DNA of 64,000 nucleotides from Pseudomonas gregormendelii (GCF_017114825.1 NZ_JADEVO010000004.1:124001-188000); one strand, 5' to 3'. Shown: positions 39,256 through 49,194, counted from the stretch's first letter. Translations and numbers: made by a program. The notes: a model not told the origin generated them from the sequence alone.

Positions 39256-40287
39256 ATGGCCAAACGCCAACTCAATCGTCGTCAAAACTGGCGCATCGAA
39301 AAGATTCAGGGCGAGCGCGCTGCCCGCGCCGCCAAACGCGAGTCCTCGGCTGTCGAGGCACTCGAAGGTGGCGACCTGGGCCCGGAACAGACCGGCCTGG
39401 TGATCGCGCACTTCGGTGTACAGGTCGAAGTCGAGGCGCTCGATGGCGATTTGGCCGGCCAGGTATTCCGCTGCCACTTGCGGGCCAACTTGCCTGCGCT
39501 GGTAACCGGTGATCGGGTCGTCTGGCGTGCCGGCAACCAGGGCATCGGCGTAATCGTCGCGCAATTGCCGCGCAACACCGAGCTCTGTCGCCCGGACAGC
39601 CGTGGCCAGCTCAAGCCGGTGGCGGCCAACGTCGACATGATCGTGATTGTCTTCGCTCCGCTGCCCGAGCCTCACGCCAACCTGATCGACCGTTACCTGG
39701 TCGCCGCCGAGCATGCGGGTATTCGCCCGCTGCTGCTGCTCAACAAGTTCGACCTGATCGACGAGCAGAATGCCCCGGCGCTGAATGCCCTGCTGGCGGT
39801 CTACCGCACCCTGGGTTATCCGGTGCTGGAAGTCTCTGCGCACCACGGCAATGGCATGGAGCAGCTTCAGCAACAGCTCGATGGGCGCATCAGCGTGTTC
39901 GTCGGCCAGTCCGGCGTCGGTAAGTCCTCGCTGGTCAACAGCCTGCTGCCGGAAGTCGACACCCGTGTCGGCCCGCTGTCCGAGCTCTCCGGCCAGGGAA
40001 CTCACACCACCACCACCGCGCGCCTGTTCCACTTCCCCGGCGGCGGTGAGCTGATCGACTCCCCGGGCATCCGTGAATTCGGCCTGGGCCACGTCAGCCG
40101 TGCCGATGTCGAGGCCGGCTTCATCGAGTTCAACGACCTGATCGGCACCTGCCGCTTCCGCGACTGCAAACACGACCGCGAACCGGGTTGTGCCCTGCTC
40201 AAGGCCCTGGAAGATGGTCGCGTGCAGCAGCAACGGATGAACAGCTACCGCTCGATCATCGCCAGTCTGCCGGAAAGCACCTACTAA
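39256..40287 (+). CDS. rsgA: Small ribosomal subunit biogenesis GTPase RsgA
   Basis: Circularly permuted GTPase of 343 residues that checks late 30S assembly. Basic N-terminus ([17 protein letters not shown]), OB-fold, then G motifs in permuted order: NKFD (G4) before P-loop GQSGVGKSS near 217-225 and DSPGIREFG (G3). The C-terminal zinc knuckle is [14 protein letters not shown]. Start ATG 39256. A weak hairpin (CCCCTCG/CGAGGGG, 40300-40319) follows, without a T run. Confidence 0.97.
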   Translation: MAKRQLNRRQNWRIEKIQGERAARAAKRESSAVEALEGGDLGPEQTGLVIAHFGVQVEVEALDGDLAGQVFRCHLRANLPALVTGDRVVWRAGNQGIGVIVAQLPRNTELCRPDSRGQLKPVAANVDMIVIVFAPLPEPHANLIDRYLVAAEHAGIRPLLLLNKFDLIDEQNAPALNALLAVYRTLGYPVLEVSAHHGNGMEQLQQQLDGRISVFVGQSGVGKSSLVNSLLPEVDTRVGPLSELSGQGTHTTTTARLFHFPGGGELIDSPGIREFGLGHVSRADVEAGFIEFNDLIGTCRFRDCKHDREPGCALLKALEDGRVQQQRMNSYRSIIASLPESTY

Positions 40288-40390
40288 ACAGCTGCCCTGC
40301 CCCCTCGATACCGAGGGGGTGGGCTCGCTGCTGCCTGCCTGAAACCTGAAACCATTAGACGTCAGATGTTTCTGCAGGGCTTGCCCACGC

Positions 40391-41416
40391 CTATTGCGCC
40401 GGCCCGCCCGGTTTCGGCGCCGCATCCTCGAACAGATTCAACCGCTCGCGAATCTCATGCGCCGGTATCGGCTGCTGGTCGGCCGGCAAGGCATCTGGAT
40501 CAACCGGAGTGGCCGGGACTTCCCCCGGCGCGCCCTGCCCCTGGGGCAGCGCCCCCGAAGGATCAGCACCTTGCGCCCCTTCAATGGCTTCCTGGGCCTT
40601 TTTGGTCAAGACCACTATGTCGATACGGCGATTGACCGGATTGACCGGGTTGACCCGGTCAAACAAGGCCGAAGATGCATAACCGACCACCCGCGCCACC
40701 TGCGATTCAGGATAACTGCCCGCTACCAGTGCACGTCGTGCGGCGTTGGCGCGGTTGGCCGAGAGTTCCCAGTTACCAAACTCGCCGCTGCCGGTGTACG
40801 GCGTGGCATCGGTGTGGCCACTGATGCTGATCTTGTTCGGTACCGCCTTGATGGTATCGGCCATGGCCAGCAGGATGTCTTCGAAGTAAGGCTTGAGCCG
40901 GGCGCTGCCCGAGTCGAACATCGGCCGGTTTTCCGCGTCCATGATCTGGATACGCAAGCCGTTCGGGGTGATCTCGAACAGGATCTGGTCCTTGAATTTC
41001 TGCAGCTGCGGGTTCTCGTCGACCTTGTTCTGCAACTCTTGCAGCAACAGTTCCAGGCGCTCTTTCTCGACCTGTTCGGCCATGCCTTCGACCTGTTCGG
41101 TATCAATGGTCACCTTGTCCGGCTGCGGCTGGGACTTGACCTCAGGATTGAGCGTGTTCTCCGGCGCCAGGGTCGGCGAGCCGCCCAGATCGATGATGTA
41201 GGGCGTGCCACTTTCGGAGAACCCGATAGGGTCCTTGAAGTAGCCGGCGATGGCGATCTTCTGCTCAGGCGTTGCCGTGGACATCAGCCACAACACCAGG
41301 AAGAACGCCATCATCGCCGTCGCGAAGTCGGCGAAGGCGATTTTCCAGGCGCCGCCGTGATGCCCGCCGGCTATGCGCTTGACGCGCTTGATGATTATCG
41401 GCTGGTTGTTTTCCAT
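40391..41416 (-). CDS. motB: Flagellar motor stator protein MotB
   Basis: Protein of 341 residues with a single N-terminal membrane helix containing the proton-accepting Asp30 in FADFATAMMAFFLVLW, a plug/linker region, and a C-terminal OmpA-like peptidoglycan-binding domain (ISGHTDATPY; ELSANRANAARRAL; RRIDIVV). A Pro/Gly/Gln-rich tail follows. Start ATG 41416, three bases after motA. Both are read from the sigma-28 promoter upstream of motA. Confidence 0.96.
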   Translation of the reverse strand: MENNQPIIIKRVKRIAGGHHGGAWKIAFADFATAMMAFFLVLWLMSTATPEQKIAIAGYFKDPIGFSESGTPYIIDLGGSPTLAPENTLNPEVKSQPQPDKVTIDTEQVEGMAEQVEKERLELLLQELQNKVDENPQLQKFKDQILFEITPNGLRIQIMDAENRPMFDSGSARLKPYFEDILLAMADTIKAVPNKISISGHTDATPYTGSGEFGNWELSANRANAARRALVAGSYPESQVARVVGYASSALFDRVNPVNPVNRRIDIVVLTKKAQEAIEGAQGADPSGALPQGQGAPGEVPATPVDPDALPADQQPIPAHEIRERLNLFEDAAPKPGGPAQ

Positions 41417-41419
41417 GAC

Positions 41420-42271
41420 TCAGCGTCCGCGAACCGCTTGTTCCAGCTCGGAGAAGCTTGGACGGTGCGCCGGGTAAAGGACCTTGCGCCCGAACTCCAC
41501 CGCCAGCGACGGCGGCATGCCGGAGGCCGAGGCGACCAGCGAAGCCTTGATGGCTTCGTAGACGTTCAACTCTTCCTTGGCATCGTGGGCCAGGGAAGTG
41601 GCCAGCGGGCCGAAGAAACCGTAGGCCGCGAGGATACCGAAGAAGGTCCCCACCAGTGCCGCGCCGACGTGCATGCCGATCGCTTTCTGGTCGCCTTCAC
41701 CCAGGGAAGCCATGGTCACCACGATACCCAGTACCGCAGCCACGATACCGAAACCCGGCATGGCGTCGGCGATGCCGTTGACTGCGTGGGATGGGTGCTC
41801 GAGGTCTTCCTTGAGGCTGTAGAGCTCCATGTCGAACAGGCCTTCAAGCTCATGGGGAGCCATGTTGCCGGAGGACATGATGCGCAGGTAATCACAGATG
41901 AAAGCGGTCATGCGCTCATCTTTGAGCACAGTCGGGTACTTGGCGAAGATCGGGCTCGCCGCCGCATCTTCGATGTCGCCTTCGATGGCCATCATGCCTT
42001 CACGGCGGCTCTTGTTGAGGATTTCGAAGATCAGGCCCAGCACTTCGAGGTAGAAGGCGTGACTGAAACGCGATCCGAACATGCTCAGGGATTTCTTGAG
42101 CACGTGCATCGTCATGTAGCCGGGATTGGCCTGCAGGAAGGCGCCGAGCGCCGCACCGCCGATGATCATTACCTCGAAAGGCTGGATCAGGGCGGCAATT
42201 TTTCCGTGGGATAGCACGTATCCGCCGAGCACGCTCGCGAATACGACAATGATGCCGATTATTTTAGCCAT
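41420..42271 (-). CDS. motA: Flagellar motor stator protein MotA
   Basis: Protein of 283 residues with four membrane helices (KIIGIIVVFASVLGGYVL; FEVMIIGGAALGAFL; GFGIVAAVLGIVVTMASLG; HVGAALVGTFFGILAAYGFFGPLA). The cytoplasmic loop between helices 2 and 3 has the charged residues that meet the rotor. It forms the proton channel with MotB. Start ATG 42271 (MAKIIGIIVVF). I see no strong ribosome site. Confidence 0.96.
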   Translation of the reverse strand: MAKIIGIIVVFASVLGGYVLSHGKIAALIQPFEVMIIGGAALGAFLQANPGYMTMHVLKKSLSMFGSRFSHAFYLEVLGLIFEILNKSRREGMMAIEGDIEDAAASPIFAKYPTVLKDERMTAFICDYLRIMSSGNMAPHELEGLFDMELYSLKEDLEHPSHAVNGIADAMPGFGIVAAVLGIVVTMASLGEGDQKAIGMHVGAALVGTFFGILAAYGFFGPLATSLAHDAKEELNVYEAIKASLVASASGMPPSLAVEFGRKVLYPAHRPSFSELEQAVRGR

Positions 42272-42339
42272 AGGTAGGAGAGCACTTACTGAGTCGGGTT
42301 CAAGGTCATATTCGGAAGTTAAACAATCTCTTCTTCTAC

Positions 42340-42366
42340 TTATCGGCAAAACTGCGCCAGACTATA
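42340..42366 (-). promoter_or_regulatory. Sigma-28 (FliA) promoter of motAB
   Basis: On the minus strand: TATAGTCT (42366-42359), an 11-base spacer, then GCCGATAA (42347-42340). The -10 is a perfect match to the FliA consensus GCCGATAA, the -35 matches six of eight positions of TAAAGTTT, and the spacing is canonical. The leader to the motA start is about 65 bases. Confidence 0.85.
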
Positions 42367-42437
42367 GCCCGTTCAGGCGAAAAGCCACTTTGGCTCATTC
42401 AGCGCGCAGGTAATGCAGACGATGATCACGTCCATCC

Positions 42438-43976
42438 ATGGCTAATGAAACGAACGTTCCAACCCCAAAACCAACGACGCTCGAAGGCTGGATCAAGCTT
42501 CTCGACAGCGTCCGGCTGCCCGTACCGCAGGCCAGCCATGACCGGGTATGCCAGGCGATTCGCAACAGCCGCAGCTCACTGCGTGACATCGCCGAACTGA
42601 TCCAGGGCAGCCCGGCCCTGGCGCTGAGCGTGATTCGTGAAGCCAATCGGCAGGTGCGCAGCGGCCTTGGCGAACCGGCGGAAAACCTGGAAGTGGCGAT
42701 CAATCGTCTCGGCCTCAAACGCACTGAAGAACTGCTCGCCCGCCTGCCGACGCTGCCCCAGATGCAAATCCCCGCGACCTTGCGCCAGTTGCAGCTGATC
42801 AGCCAGCACGCGACCCAGCAGGCCAACGGCTTTTTCGCCAGCCGCCTGGCCCGGCTCTGGCAGGACATCCATTGGGGTAGCCTGCTGTTTCTGTCACCAC
42901 TATGGCCGATGGCGCTGATCTACCCGCAGTTGCTCGAAGAGTGGGAACGGCGCGTGATTCACAGAGGTGAATCCGCACGCAAGGTCGAACAACAGTTGTT
43001 CGGCTTGCGTTTGCTGGACATTTGCCAGGCCCTGGTCGATCTGTGGCGCCTGCCGATCTGGGTGCAGCAGGGTTACCGCCTGTTGCTCAAGGAACAGCGC
43101 GAACTGGTCAAGGTGCTGCGCATTGCCCGCGACAGCGACCACCCGTTGCGCCAGCAGAATCGCCTGGATGACGACCCGACCCTGCGTCGCTGGCTCAATC
43201 AACCTGCCAACACCGTACTACTGGCCAATGGCCTGGCGCTGTCGGCACAACAAGCCTGGGACAGCCCCCACAGCAGACGCTGGCAGCACCTGACCAGCCT
43301 GTACCTGCAATTTTCGATGGACGAGGTACAGCAGCAATTGCACCAGCAGGCTGCCAACAGCGCCCGCTACCATGCCATGCCGGACCTCTGGCACCCGGCG
43401 GTCTCACTGATCTGGCCCTGGGACACCCCGCGCCAGCAGGCAGGCTCGCAGCCGACCCCGCCACCGACTGCGCAAGACCTGGCCAAGTGGCGCAAGGTGT
43501 GTGCCGAGTTGCTGGTGGAGCCGAGCCGCTTTGCCAATGCGATGCACCTGACCACGTCCGCCAGGGATGCCCTGGTTGCCTGCGGCATGCGCCGGGTGCT
43601 GATCCTGATGGCTGATCGCACTCACGCCAATTTACGCGTGCATCAGAGCGCCGGACTGCCCAAGGACGCCGCCAGCCTGAATTTGCTGGTCAGCCAGAGC
43701 ACCGTGCTGCAACGCCTGCTCGCCCAGCAGGCCCAGGTGCGCCTGACCCCGGAAAATAACGCACAATTTTCCGCATTGCTCCCGGCCAGCCTGCGCACGC
43801 TGTTTGGCGGCGAGCATTTGCTGCTGCGTTCACTGGTCAATAATGGCCGGGTGATCATGCTGGTGGTGGCGGACCAGGGTGGTGGACCGTTCTCGGATAT
43901 CACCGTACAAGCCTTCGGCAAAACCGCGCAGTGCATCGAGAAGGCGCTGCACAGCTTTAGCCACCGTGGCCAATGA
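42438..43976 (+). CDS. HDOD domain-containing protein
   Basis: Protein of 512 residues corresponding by position to PA4955. About residues 20-240 resemble an HDOD domain (degenerate HD phosphohydrolase fold used in signalling scaffolds): AIRNSRSSLRDIAELIQGSPALALSVIREANRQ and EVAINRLGLKRTEELLARLP. The HD metal residues are absent, as usual for HDOD. The rest, possibly GAF-like near 350-510 (RVLILMADRTHANLRVHQSAG), is less clear. Start ATG 42438, divergent from motA, 42 bases before rhdA. Function unknown. Confidence 0.8.
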   Translation: MANETNVPTPKPTTLEGWIKLLDSVRLPVPQASHDRVCQAIRNSRSSLRDIAELIQGSPALALSVIREANRQVRSGLGEPAENLEVAINRLGLKRTEELLARLPTLPQMQIPATLRQLQLISQHATQQANGFFASRLARLWQDIHWGSLLFLSPLWPMALIYPQLLEEWERRVIHRGESARKVEQQLFGLRLLDICQALVDLWRLPIWVQQGYRLLLKEQRELVKVLRIARDSDHPLRQQNRLDDDPTLRRWLNQPANTVLLANGLALSAQQAWDSPHSRRWQHLTSLYLQFSMDEVQQQLHQQAANSARYHAMPDLWHPAVSLIWPWDTPRQQAGSQPTPPPTAQDLAKWRKVCAELLVEPSRFANAMHLTTSARDALVACGMRRVLILMADRTHANLRVHQSAGLPKDAASLNLLVSQSTVLQRLLAQQAQVRLTPENNAQFSALLPASLRTLFGGEHLLLRSLVNNGRVIMLVVADQGGGPFSDITVQAFGKTAQCIEKALHSFSHRGQ

Positions 43977-44018
43977 GGCTGCGTTACAATCCCCCTTTTT
44001 GTGCTCTGGAGACCTCAC

Positions 44019-44834
44019 ATGTCTGACTTCTCTGGCTTGGCGCTGGTCATCGAACCCGGCGACCTGCTCGCCCGTCTCGACGCGTGCAATCTGATCCTGG
44101 TGGACCTCACCAGCAGTGCCCGCTACGCCCAAGGGCATATTCCTGGCGCGCGCTTTGTCGACCCCAAGCGCACGCAACTCGGCCAGCTACCCGCTCCGGG
44201 CCTGATCCCGCCACACGCTGCACTTGAAGCGCTGTTCGGCGAACTGGGCCACCACAAGGATGCGGTGTACGTGGTGTATGACGACGAAGGCGGCGGCTGG
44301 GCCGGACGCTTCATCTGGCTGCTCGACGTCATCGGCCACAAGCACTACCACTATCTGGATGGCGGCCTGCTTTCCTGGCTGGCGGATGGCCTGCCGGTCT
44401 CGACCGAGGTCCCGGCTTCGGCGGGAGGCCCGGTAAGCCTGACCTTGCACGACGAACCCACGGCCACCCGAGAGTACCTGCAAAGCCGGATTGGCGCCGC
44501 CGACCTGGCCATTTGGGACGCGCGCGCCCCGCAGGAGTATTCCGGCGAGAAGGTCCTGGCTGCCAAGGCCGGACACATTCCCGGAGCGATCAATTTTGAA
44601 TGGACCGCCGGCATGGATCAGGCGCGCAACCTGCGCATCCGTACAGACATGCCGCAAATCCTGGAACAACTGGGGATAACCCCGGACAAAGAAGTTATTA
44701 CTCACTGCCAGACACACCATCGCTCTGGCTTCACTTATCTGGTGGCCAAGGCGCTCGGTTATCCGCGGGTCAAGGGTTACGCCGGCTCCTGGGGCGAATG
44801 GGGCAACCATCCCGACACCCCCGTAGAGATCTAA
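44019..44834 (+). CDS. rhdA: Thiosulfate:cyanide sulfurtransferase (rhodanese) RhdA
   Basis: Two-domain rhodanese of 271 residues. The N-terminal inactive domain (DLTSSARYAQGHIPGARFVDP) and C-terminal active domain (WDARAPQEYSG; AGHIPGAINFEW) share the fold. Catalytic Cys230 sits in HCQTHHRSG, the same loop and number as in Azotobacter vinelandii RhdA. It transfers sulfane sulfur to cyanide or other thiophiles. Start ATG 44019. It lies 18 bases before psd. Confidence 0.95.
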   Translation: MSDFSGLALVIEPGDLLARLDACNLILVDLTSSARYAQGHIPGARFVDPKRTQLGQLPAPGLIPPHAALEALFGELGHHKDAVYVVYDDEGGGWAGRFIWLLDVIGHKHYHYLDGGLLSWLADGLPVSTEVPASAGGPVSLTLHDEPTATREYLQSRIGAADLAIWDARAPQEYSGEKVLAAKAGHIPGAINFEWTAGMDQARNLRIRTDMPQILEQLGITPDKEVITHCQTHHRSGFTYLVAKALGYPRVKGYAGSWGEWGNHPDTPVEI

Positions 44835-44852
44835 GGTTTTTAAGGACAGTTA

Positions 44853-45713
44853 ATGAACAAGCGTCTGTTTATCCTCAGCCAATACCTGCTGCCTCATCAC
44901 TTGCTCTCGCGACTGGCCGGCTGCATTGCCGAATGCCGTGTGCGCTGGTTCAAGAATGCCTTCACCGCCTGGTTCGCCAAGCGCTACCAGGTGGACATGT
45001 CCCAGGCGCTGGTCGAAGACCTGACTGCCTATGAACATTTCAATGCGTTCTTCACCCGCGCCTTGAAAGAGGGCGCGCGCCCTCTGGACGAAACGCCGGG
45101 GGCGATCCTGAGCCCGGCCGATGGCGCAGTCAGCCAGCTTGGCCCGATCGAGCATGGTCGCGTTTTCCAGGCCAAGGGCCACAGTTTCAGCGTGCTGGAA
45201 TTGCTCGGTGGCGATGCGGCCAACGCTGCACCGTTCATGGGCGGCGACTTCGCCACCATCTACCTGTCGCCGAAAGACTATCACCGCGTGCATATGCCCC
45301 TGGCCGGCACCTTGCGTGAGATGGTCTATATCCCGGGCCGCATTTTCTCCGTCAACCAGACGACTGCTGAAAACGTGCCGGAGCTGTTCGCTCGCAACGA
45401 GCGCGTCGCATGCATTTTCGACACCGAGCGCGGGCCGATGGCCGTTGTGCTGGTCGGGGCAATGATTGTTGCCTCGATCGAAACCGTCTGGGCAGGCCTG
45501 GTCACTCCGCCCAAGCGTGAACTGAAAACCTTCCGCTACGACGAAGCCGCCCGTGCGCCGATCCACCTGGAAAAAGGGGCGGAATTGGGGCGCTTCAAGC
45601 TGGGTTCGACCGCCGTGGTGCTGTTCGGCCCGGACCAGGTGAAATGGGCTGAAGGCCTCGGTGCGCTGTCGCCAGTGCAGATGGGTCAAGCGCTGGGCTT
45701 GCCGAAGGCCTGA
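44853..45713 (+). CDS. psd: Phosphatidylserine decarboxylase proenzyme
   Basis: Membrane-associated proenzyme of 286 residues making phosphatidylethanolamine. It self-cleaves at LGST (250-253); Ser252 becomes the pyruvoyl prosthetic group of the alpha chain. Other family marks are [11 protein letters not shown], the catalytic DYHRVHMP and [20 protein letters not shown]. Start ATG 44853, close behind rhdA. Confidence 0.97.
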   Translation: MNKRLFILSQYLLPHHLLSRLAGCIAECRVRWFKNAFTAWFAKRYQVDMSQALVEDLTAYEHFNAFFTRALKEGARPLDETPGAILSPADGAVSQLGPIEHGRVFQAKGHSFSVLELLGGDAANAAPFMGGDFATIYLSPKDYHRVHMPLAGTLREMVYIPGRIFSVNQTTAENVPELFARNERVACIFDTERGPMAVVLVGAMIVASIETVWAGLVTPPKRELKTFRYDEAARAPIHLEKGAELGRFKLGSTAVVLFGPDQVKWAEGLGALSPVQMGQALGLPKA

Positions 45714-45728
45714 TAACCGGCCTGTCCC

Positions 45729-45868
45729 GGTAGGAACTGCCGCAGGCTGCGATCTTTTGATGTTAGAAACAAAGTCAAAAGATCGCAGCCTTCGGCAGCT
45801 CCTACCAGGGGCGGCGTTGTTTTTGTTACCCGGGATCAAAAGATCACCGCCTGCGGCAGCGCCTATAC
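45729..45868. repeat. REP pair plus a third diverged REP copy
   Basis: A facing pair occupies 45729-45806 (GTAGGAACTGCCGCAGGC to GGCAGCTCCTACC). A further single, diverged inverted copy lies at 45836-45868 (GATCAAAAGATCACCGCCTG onward). Together they fill the gap between psd and the next gene. Confidence 0.82.
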
Positions 45869-45895
45869 GGCCTGATTCCTGCTATCGTTTTGGCC

Positions 45896-47674
45896 ATGAA
45901 TGAGACCACCCCACTCCAGCTGTTACGTGCACCGCTTCCTCAACAGACTCGCCTGTCGTTCTGTGAGCCAACCCCGCGCGATCTCAAGCGCTGGATCGCC
46001 AACCTGCCCAAGGCTAACATTGGCGAAACTGCCCGCTTGCTCTATCAGGGCCTGGGCGAACTCAACCAGTTGCTCACTCCCAGTGACAATCGCCTGCAAT
46101 TGCTCGAGTTGTTGCGACCAGAGGTGTACTACGTCTGCAAACACCTGGAGCGGCACTTCCTGCATCAGGCGATTGTGCTGGACGAGCGCTCGCGCAAGAT
46201 CGCCAACCTATGCCAGGCATTGCAAAGTCACCTGGCGATTGGCTACAAGCAGATCGTCCTGCGCGTGTCACCGCGCTTCAGCAAGGATCGCGCCCCGCTC
46301 TTGACTCAAGCGCTGCAACGGGCGATCCATTGCCTCAACGGGCCGTTGATGCGCGCGACGCAGCTGTATTGCCCGGCGCCGGAAGGCGTCTGGGTGGAGC
46401 TGCATCAACTCTACCGAATCGCCTGCTCGCACCAGCTCCAGCGCCAGAATGTGCGCGACGAATTGGCCAGCCAGACGCAAAACCTCAGCATTGAGCAGAC
46501 CTATATCACGGCGCTGCTGATGGGTGCTGCACGCTGCAATCAACTGCGGCAGAACCAGATTGCCCGTCTCGCCGAAGTGCTGGAGTCATGGAGCTCGCTG
46601 ATACGCCTGAATCCGGGCCAATCGGTCGAAGGGCTGTTCGCCGTCGCACCAATGCTCGATACCGCTCCGCGCTACCGCTCCAAATTCAGGAGCGAACAGC
46701 AGGACGATTTGCTGGCCATTGACACCACCCCGCTGGTGGCGGCCATCGACGCTCATCTACACAAGACCGACTCGGCCCAACCTCTGCTGGTGCCGACGGG
46801 TTTGAGCCTGGATACCTTGCAACACCTGAGTGCCGCCTGGGGGCAGACCGCCGAGCGCAGTTTTCAACGCACGGCAAGCCAGGGCCAACTGACCCTGTGC
46901 GTCGGCATGAGCGCCCTGCATTTCTATCTGGGTGGCCAGCGCTCGTTCAGTGAGCTGCTGAAAAACCACGGCGGCCGACAGGCGAAATTTTCTGCGCTGT
47001 CGTCGGCGACCAAGGGCCAGGACCAATGGAGCCACGCCTTCGACGTGGCGCCGGAGGGCAACACCCACGACCTGCTGCCCTACGAAGAAATCGAATACCC
47101 CCAGCTGCAAAACGATGATGGCAATGACACGGCCGACAGCAATCGGCATTTTCCGACTTATGTGTTGCCAGTGGTCAACCACAGCCCGGGAGGCTATTGC
47201 CTGGCGTGGCCCGGCGAAGTACCGGCCGAGCTTCAGGCGGGTGAGATGGTCGGCATCGAGGATGTCGCGGGCCAGGGCTGGAGTATCGCGGTGGTGCGCT
47301 GGATTCGCCAGGTTCGTGGCGGCGGCACACAAATGGGCATCGAACAGGTTGCACCCTACGCAGAGCCCTGTGGCCTGCAGCTGGTGCGCACCCATGATGA
47401 TCACAGCCACTACCTGCGCGGCCTGTTATTGCCCGCGATCAGCGCGGTAGACCTGCCCGCCACACTATTGGCCCCGCGCCTGCCCTTTCAGGAAGGGCAA
47501 AAGGTGATGATCAACACCAACGGCGAGGAACATCGGGCAGGGCTGGATCGACGGGTGGCGAGTACCAACAGTTTTAATCAGTTCGCTTACCGGTCGTTGG
47601 AGGGTGCCAAAAACGACAACGCCGCGGGTGGCGGCGTCGAGGAAGACTTTGATTCTTTGTGGAAGTCGCTTTGA
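45896..47674 (+). CDS. Large conserved protein with a PilZ-like C-terminal region (PA4958-like)
   Basis: Protein of 592 residues, cytosolic by composition. Residues 1-410 are mostly helical with no motif I know. From about 425 to 500 the pattern NHSPGGYCLAW, GEMVGIED, WSIAVVRWIRQ and TQMGIEQV resembles the beta-barrel of PilZ domains with a [DN]xSxxG motif. The RxxxR motif expected about 20 residues upstream is missing, so cyclic di-GMP binding is doubtful. Start ATG 45896, with an in-frame TTG two codons earlier. In PAO1 the position is PA4958, followed by fimX; fimX is not present here. Function unknown. Confidence 0.75.
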   Translation: MNETTPLQLLRAPLPQQTRLSFCEPTPRDLKRWIANLPKANIGETARLLYQGLGELNQLLTPSDNRLQLLELLRPEVYYVCKHLERHFLHQAIVLDERSRKIANLCQALQSHLAIGYKQIVLRVSPRFSKDRAPLLTQALQRAIHCLNGPLMRATQLYCPAPEGVWVELHQLYRIACSHQLQRQNVRDELASQTQNLSIEQTYITALLMGAARCNQLRQNQIARLAEVLESWSSLIRLNPGQSVEGLFAVAPMLDTAPRYRSKFRSEQQDDLLAIDTTPLVAAIDAHLHKTDSAQPLLVPTGLSLDTLQHLSAAWGQTAERSFQRTASQGQLTLCVGMSALHFYLGGQRSFSELLKNHGGRQAKFSALSSATKGQDQWSHAFDVAPEGNTHDLLPYEEIEYPQLQNDDGNDTADSNRHFPTYVLPVVNHSPGGYCLAWPGEVPAELQAGEMVGIEDVAGQGWSIAVVRWIRQVRGGGTQMGIEQVAPYAEPCGLQLVRTHDDHSHYLRGLLLPAISAVDLPATLLAPRLPFQEGQKVMINTNGEEHRAGLDRRVASTNSFNQFAYRSLEGAKNDNAAGGGVEEDFDSLWKSL

Positions 47675-47701
47675 GGTCAGGCATGAAAAATGTAGTGCGG
47701 C

Positions 47702-47823
47702 CATCGCGGGCAAGCCTTGCACCCACAGGTCAGTGATTTTGTAAGATTTTGGTGTGGTCATCGCGGGCAACCTTTGCTCCCAGGTCGGTGATTCTGTGGG
47801 AGCAAGGCTTGCCCGCGATGAGG
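47702..47823. repeat. REP cluster of three copies (CGCGGGCAAGC class)
   Basis: Two direct copies (CATCGCGGGCAAGCCTTGC from 47702; TCATCGCGGGCAACCTTTGC near 47758) and one inverted copy to 47823 (GAGCAAGGCTTGCCCGCGAT). The spacers share GTCAGTGATTTTGTAAG / GTCGGTGATTCTGTGG, so a unit has been duplicated in tandem. Between the convergent PA4958-like gene and serB. Confidence 0.85.
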
Positions 47824-47844
47824 CCTGATCAGGCGGCTAAAGTC

Positions 47845-49059
47845 TCAGAGCTGCCCATCACGATCCCGAAAGCCCAGCAGATACAGCACACCATCCAGCC
47901 CAAGGGTCGAAATCGCCTGCTTTGCCGACTGCTTGACCAGAGGTTTGGCACGGAACGCCACGCCCAACCCGGCGATCGCCAGCATCGGCAAATCGTTGGC
48001 GCCGTCGCCCACGGCAATTGTCTGCTCCAGACGCAGGCCTTCCTTGTGCGCCAGCTCCCGCAACAGGTCCGCCTTGCGCTGCGCATCGACAATTGGCTCG
48101 ACCGCCACGCCAGTCACCTTGCCGTCGACCACTTCCAGTTCATTGGCAAATACGTAGTCGATGCCCAGTTTTGCTTGCAATTGCTTGGCGAAGTAAGTGA
48201 AGCCGCCTGACAGGATCGCTGTCTTGTAGCCCAGGCGCTTGAGTTCGGCGAACAGGGTTTCGGCGCCTTCGGTCAGGCGCAGCGAGGCGCCGATCGAATC
48301 CAGCACGCTGACGTCCAGCCCCTGCAGCAAGGCCAGGCGCTCCTTGAAACTCGCGCGGAAATCCAGCTCGCCGGCCATCGCCCGCTCGGTGATCGCAGAA
48401 ACCTGCTCGCCCACACCCGCGGCCTTGGCCAGTTCATCAATGACTTCGGCTTCAATCAGCGTGGAGTCCATGTCGAACACCGCCAGGCGGCGGTTGCGGC
48501 GGAACAGCGAATCTTCCTGGAAAGCGATATCGACGTTGAGGTCCTGCGCCACGCTGAGGAACTCGGCCCGCAGCGCCTGCGGGTCGGCCGCTTCGCCACG
48601 CACAGAAAACTCGATACAGCCCTTGCCCTTGTCGGCCGGCGTATCCAGCGGCATGCGTCCCGACAAGCGATCGATATGATCGATATTCAGCCCATACTTG
48701 GCCGTGATCGAGCTGACGGCCTGCAATTGCTCGGCAGTCACCTTGCGGGTCAACAGGGTAACGATGTGGCGTTTTTTCCCCTGGTTGCCGACCCACTGCT
48801 GGTAATCCTCTTCGGAAACCGGCGTGAAACGGACCTGTTGATCGAGCTTGTAGGCCGTGAACAGAATGTCCTTGAGGACGGACTTGCCTTGCTCGGTGTC
48901 GGGAATCTCAACCAGGATGCCGAACGACAGGGTGTCGTGGATCACCGCCTGGCCGATGTCGAGAATGTTCACACCACCCTGGGCCAGAACGCCGGTAATG
49001 GCCGCAGTCAGACCCGGACGGTCGACTCCCGTGATGTTTATCAGGACGATTTCGCGCAA
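47845..49059 (-). CDS. serB: Phosphoserine phosphatase SerB
   Basis: Enzyme of 404 residues for the last step of serine synthesis. Two N-terminal ACT-like domains (about 1-170; GVDRPGLTAAITGVLAQ) probably sense serine. The HAD phosphatase has nucleophile Asp196 and Asp198 in FDMDSTLIE, SGGFTYF, and VGDGANDLPML. I place the start at TTG 49059 (REIVLINITG), where Pseudomonas SerB proteins begin, preceded by GGGGGTG; a TTG five codons upstream is the alternative. Divergent from the AhpA/YtjB-like gene, an arrangement also seen in E. coli (serB-ytjB). Confidence 0.94.
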   Translation of the reverse strand: MREIVLINITGVDRPGLTAAITGVLAQGGVNILDIGQAVIHDTLSFGILVEIPDTEQGKSVLKDILFTAYKLDQQVRFTPVSEEDYQQWVGNQGKKRHIVTLLTRKVTAEQLQAVSSITAKYGLNIDHIDRLSGRMPLDTPADKGKGCIEFSVRGEAADPQALRAEFLSVAQDLNVDIAFQEDSLFRRNRRLAVFDMDSTLIEAEVIDELAKAAGVGEQVSAITERAMAGELDFRASFKERLALLQGLDVSVLDSIGASLRLTEGAETLFAELKRLGYKTAILSGGFTYFAKQLQAKLGIDYVFANELEVVDGKVTGVAVEPIVDAQRKADLLRELAHKEGLRLEQTIAVGDGANDLPMLAIAGLGVAFRAKPLVKQSAKQAISTLGLDGVLYLLGFRDRDGQL

Positions 49060-49194
49060 GGCGCACCCCCGCAAGTGGAAAAAAACCGCATTCTACCCAC
49101 ATTCAGTGACCATCGGGCACCGTGAGCGCTTTGCCGGTCTGGGGCCTGTCGCTATACTGCGCGTCAACTTCACGGACAAAAGAGCCGAGCTCAA

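Noticed and set aside
40300..40319. Hairpin after rsgA as a terminator
   Set aside because: The stem is good but neither strand has a T run after it, so I do not call it.
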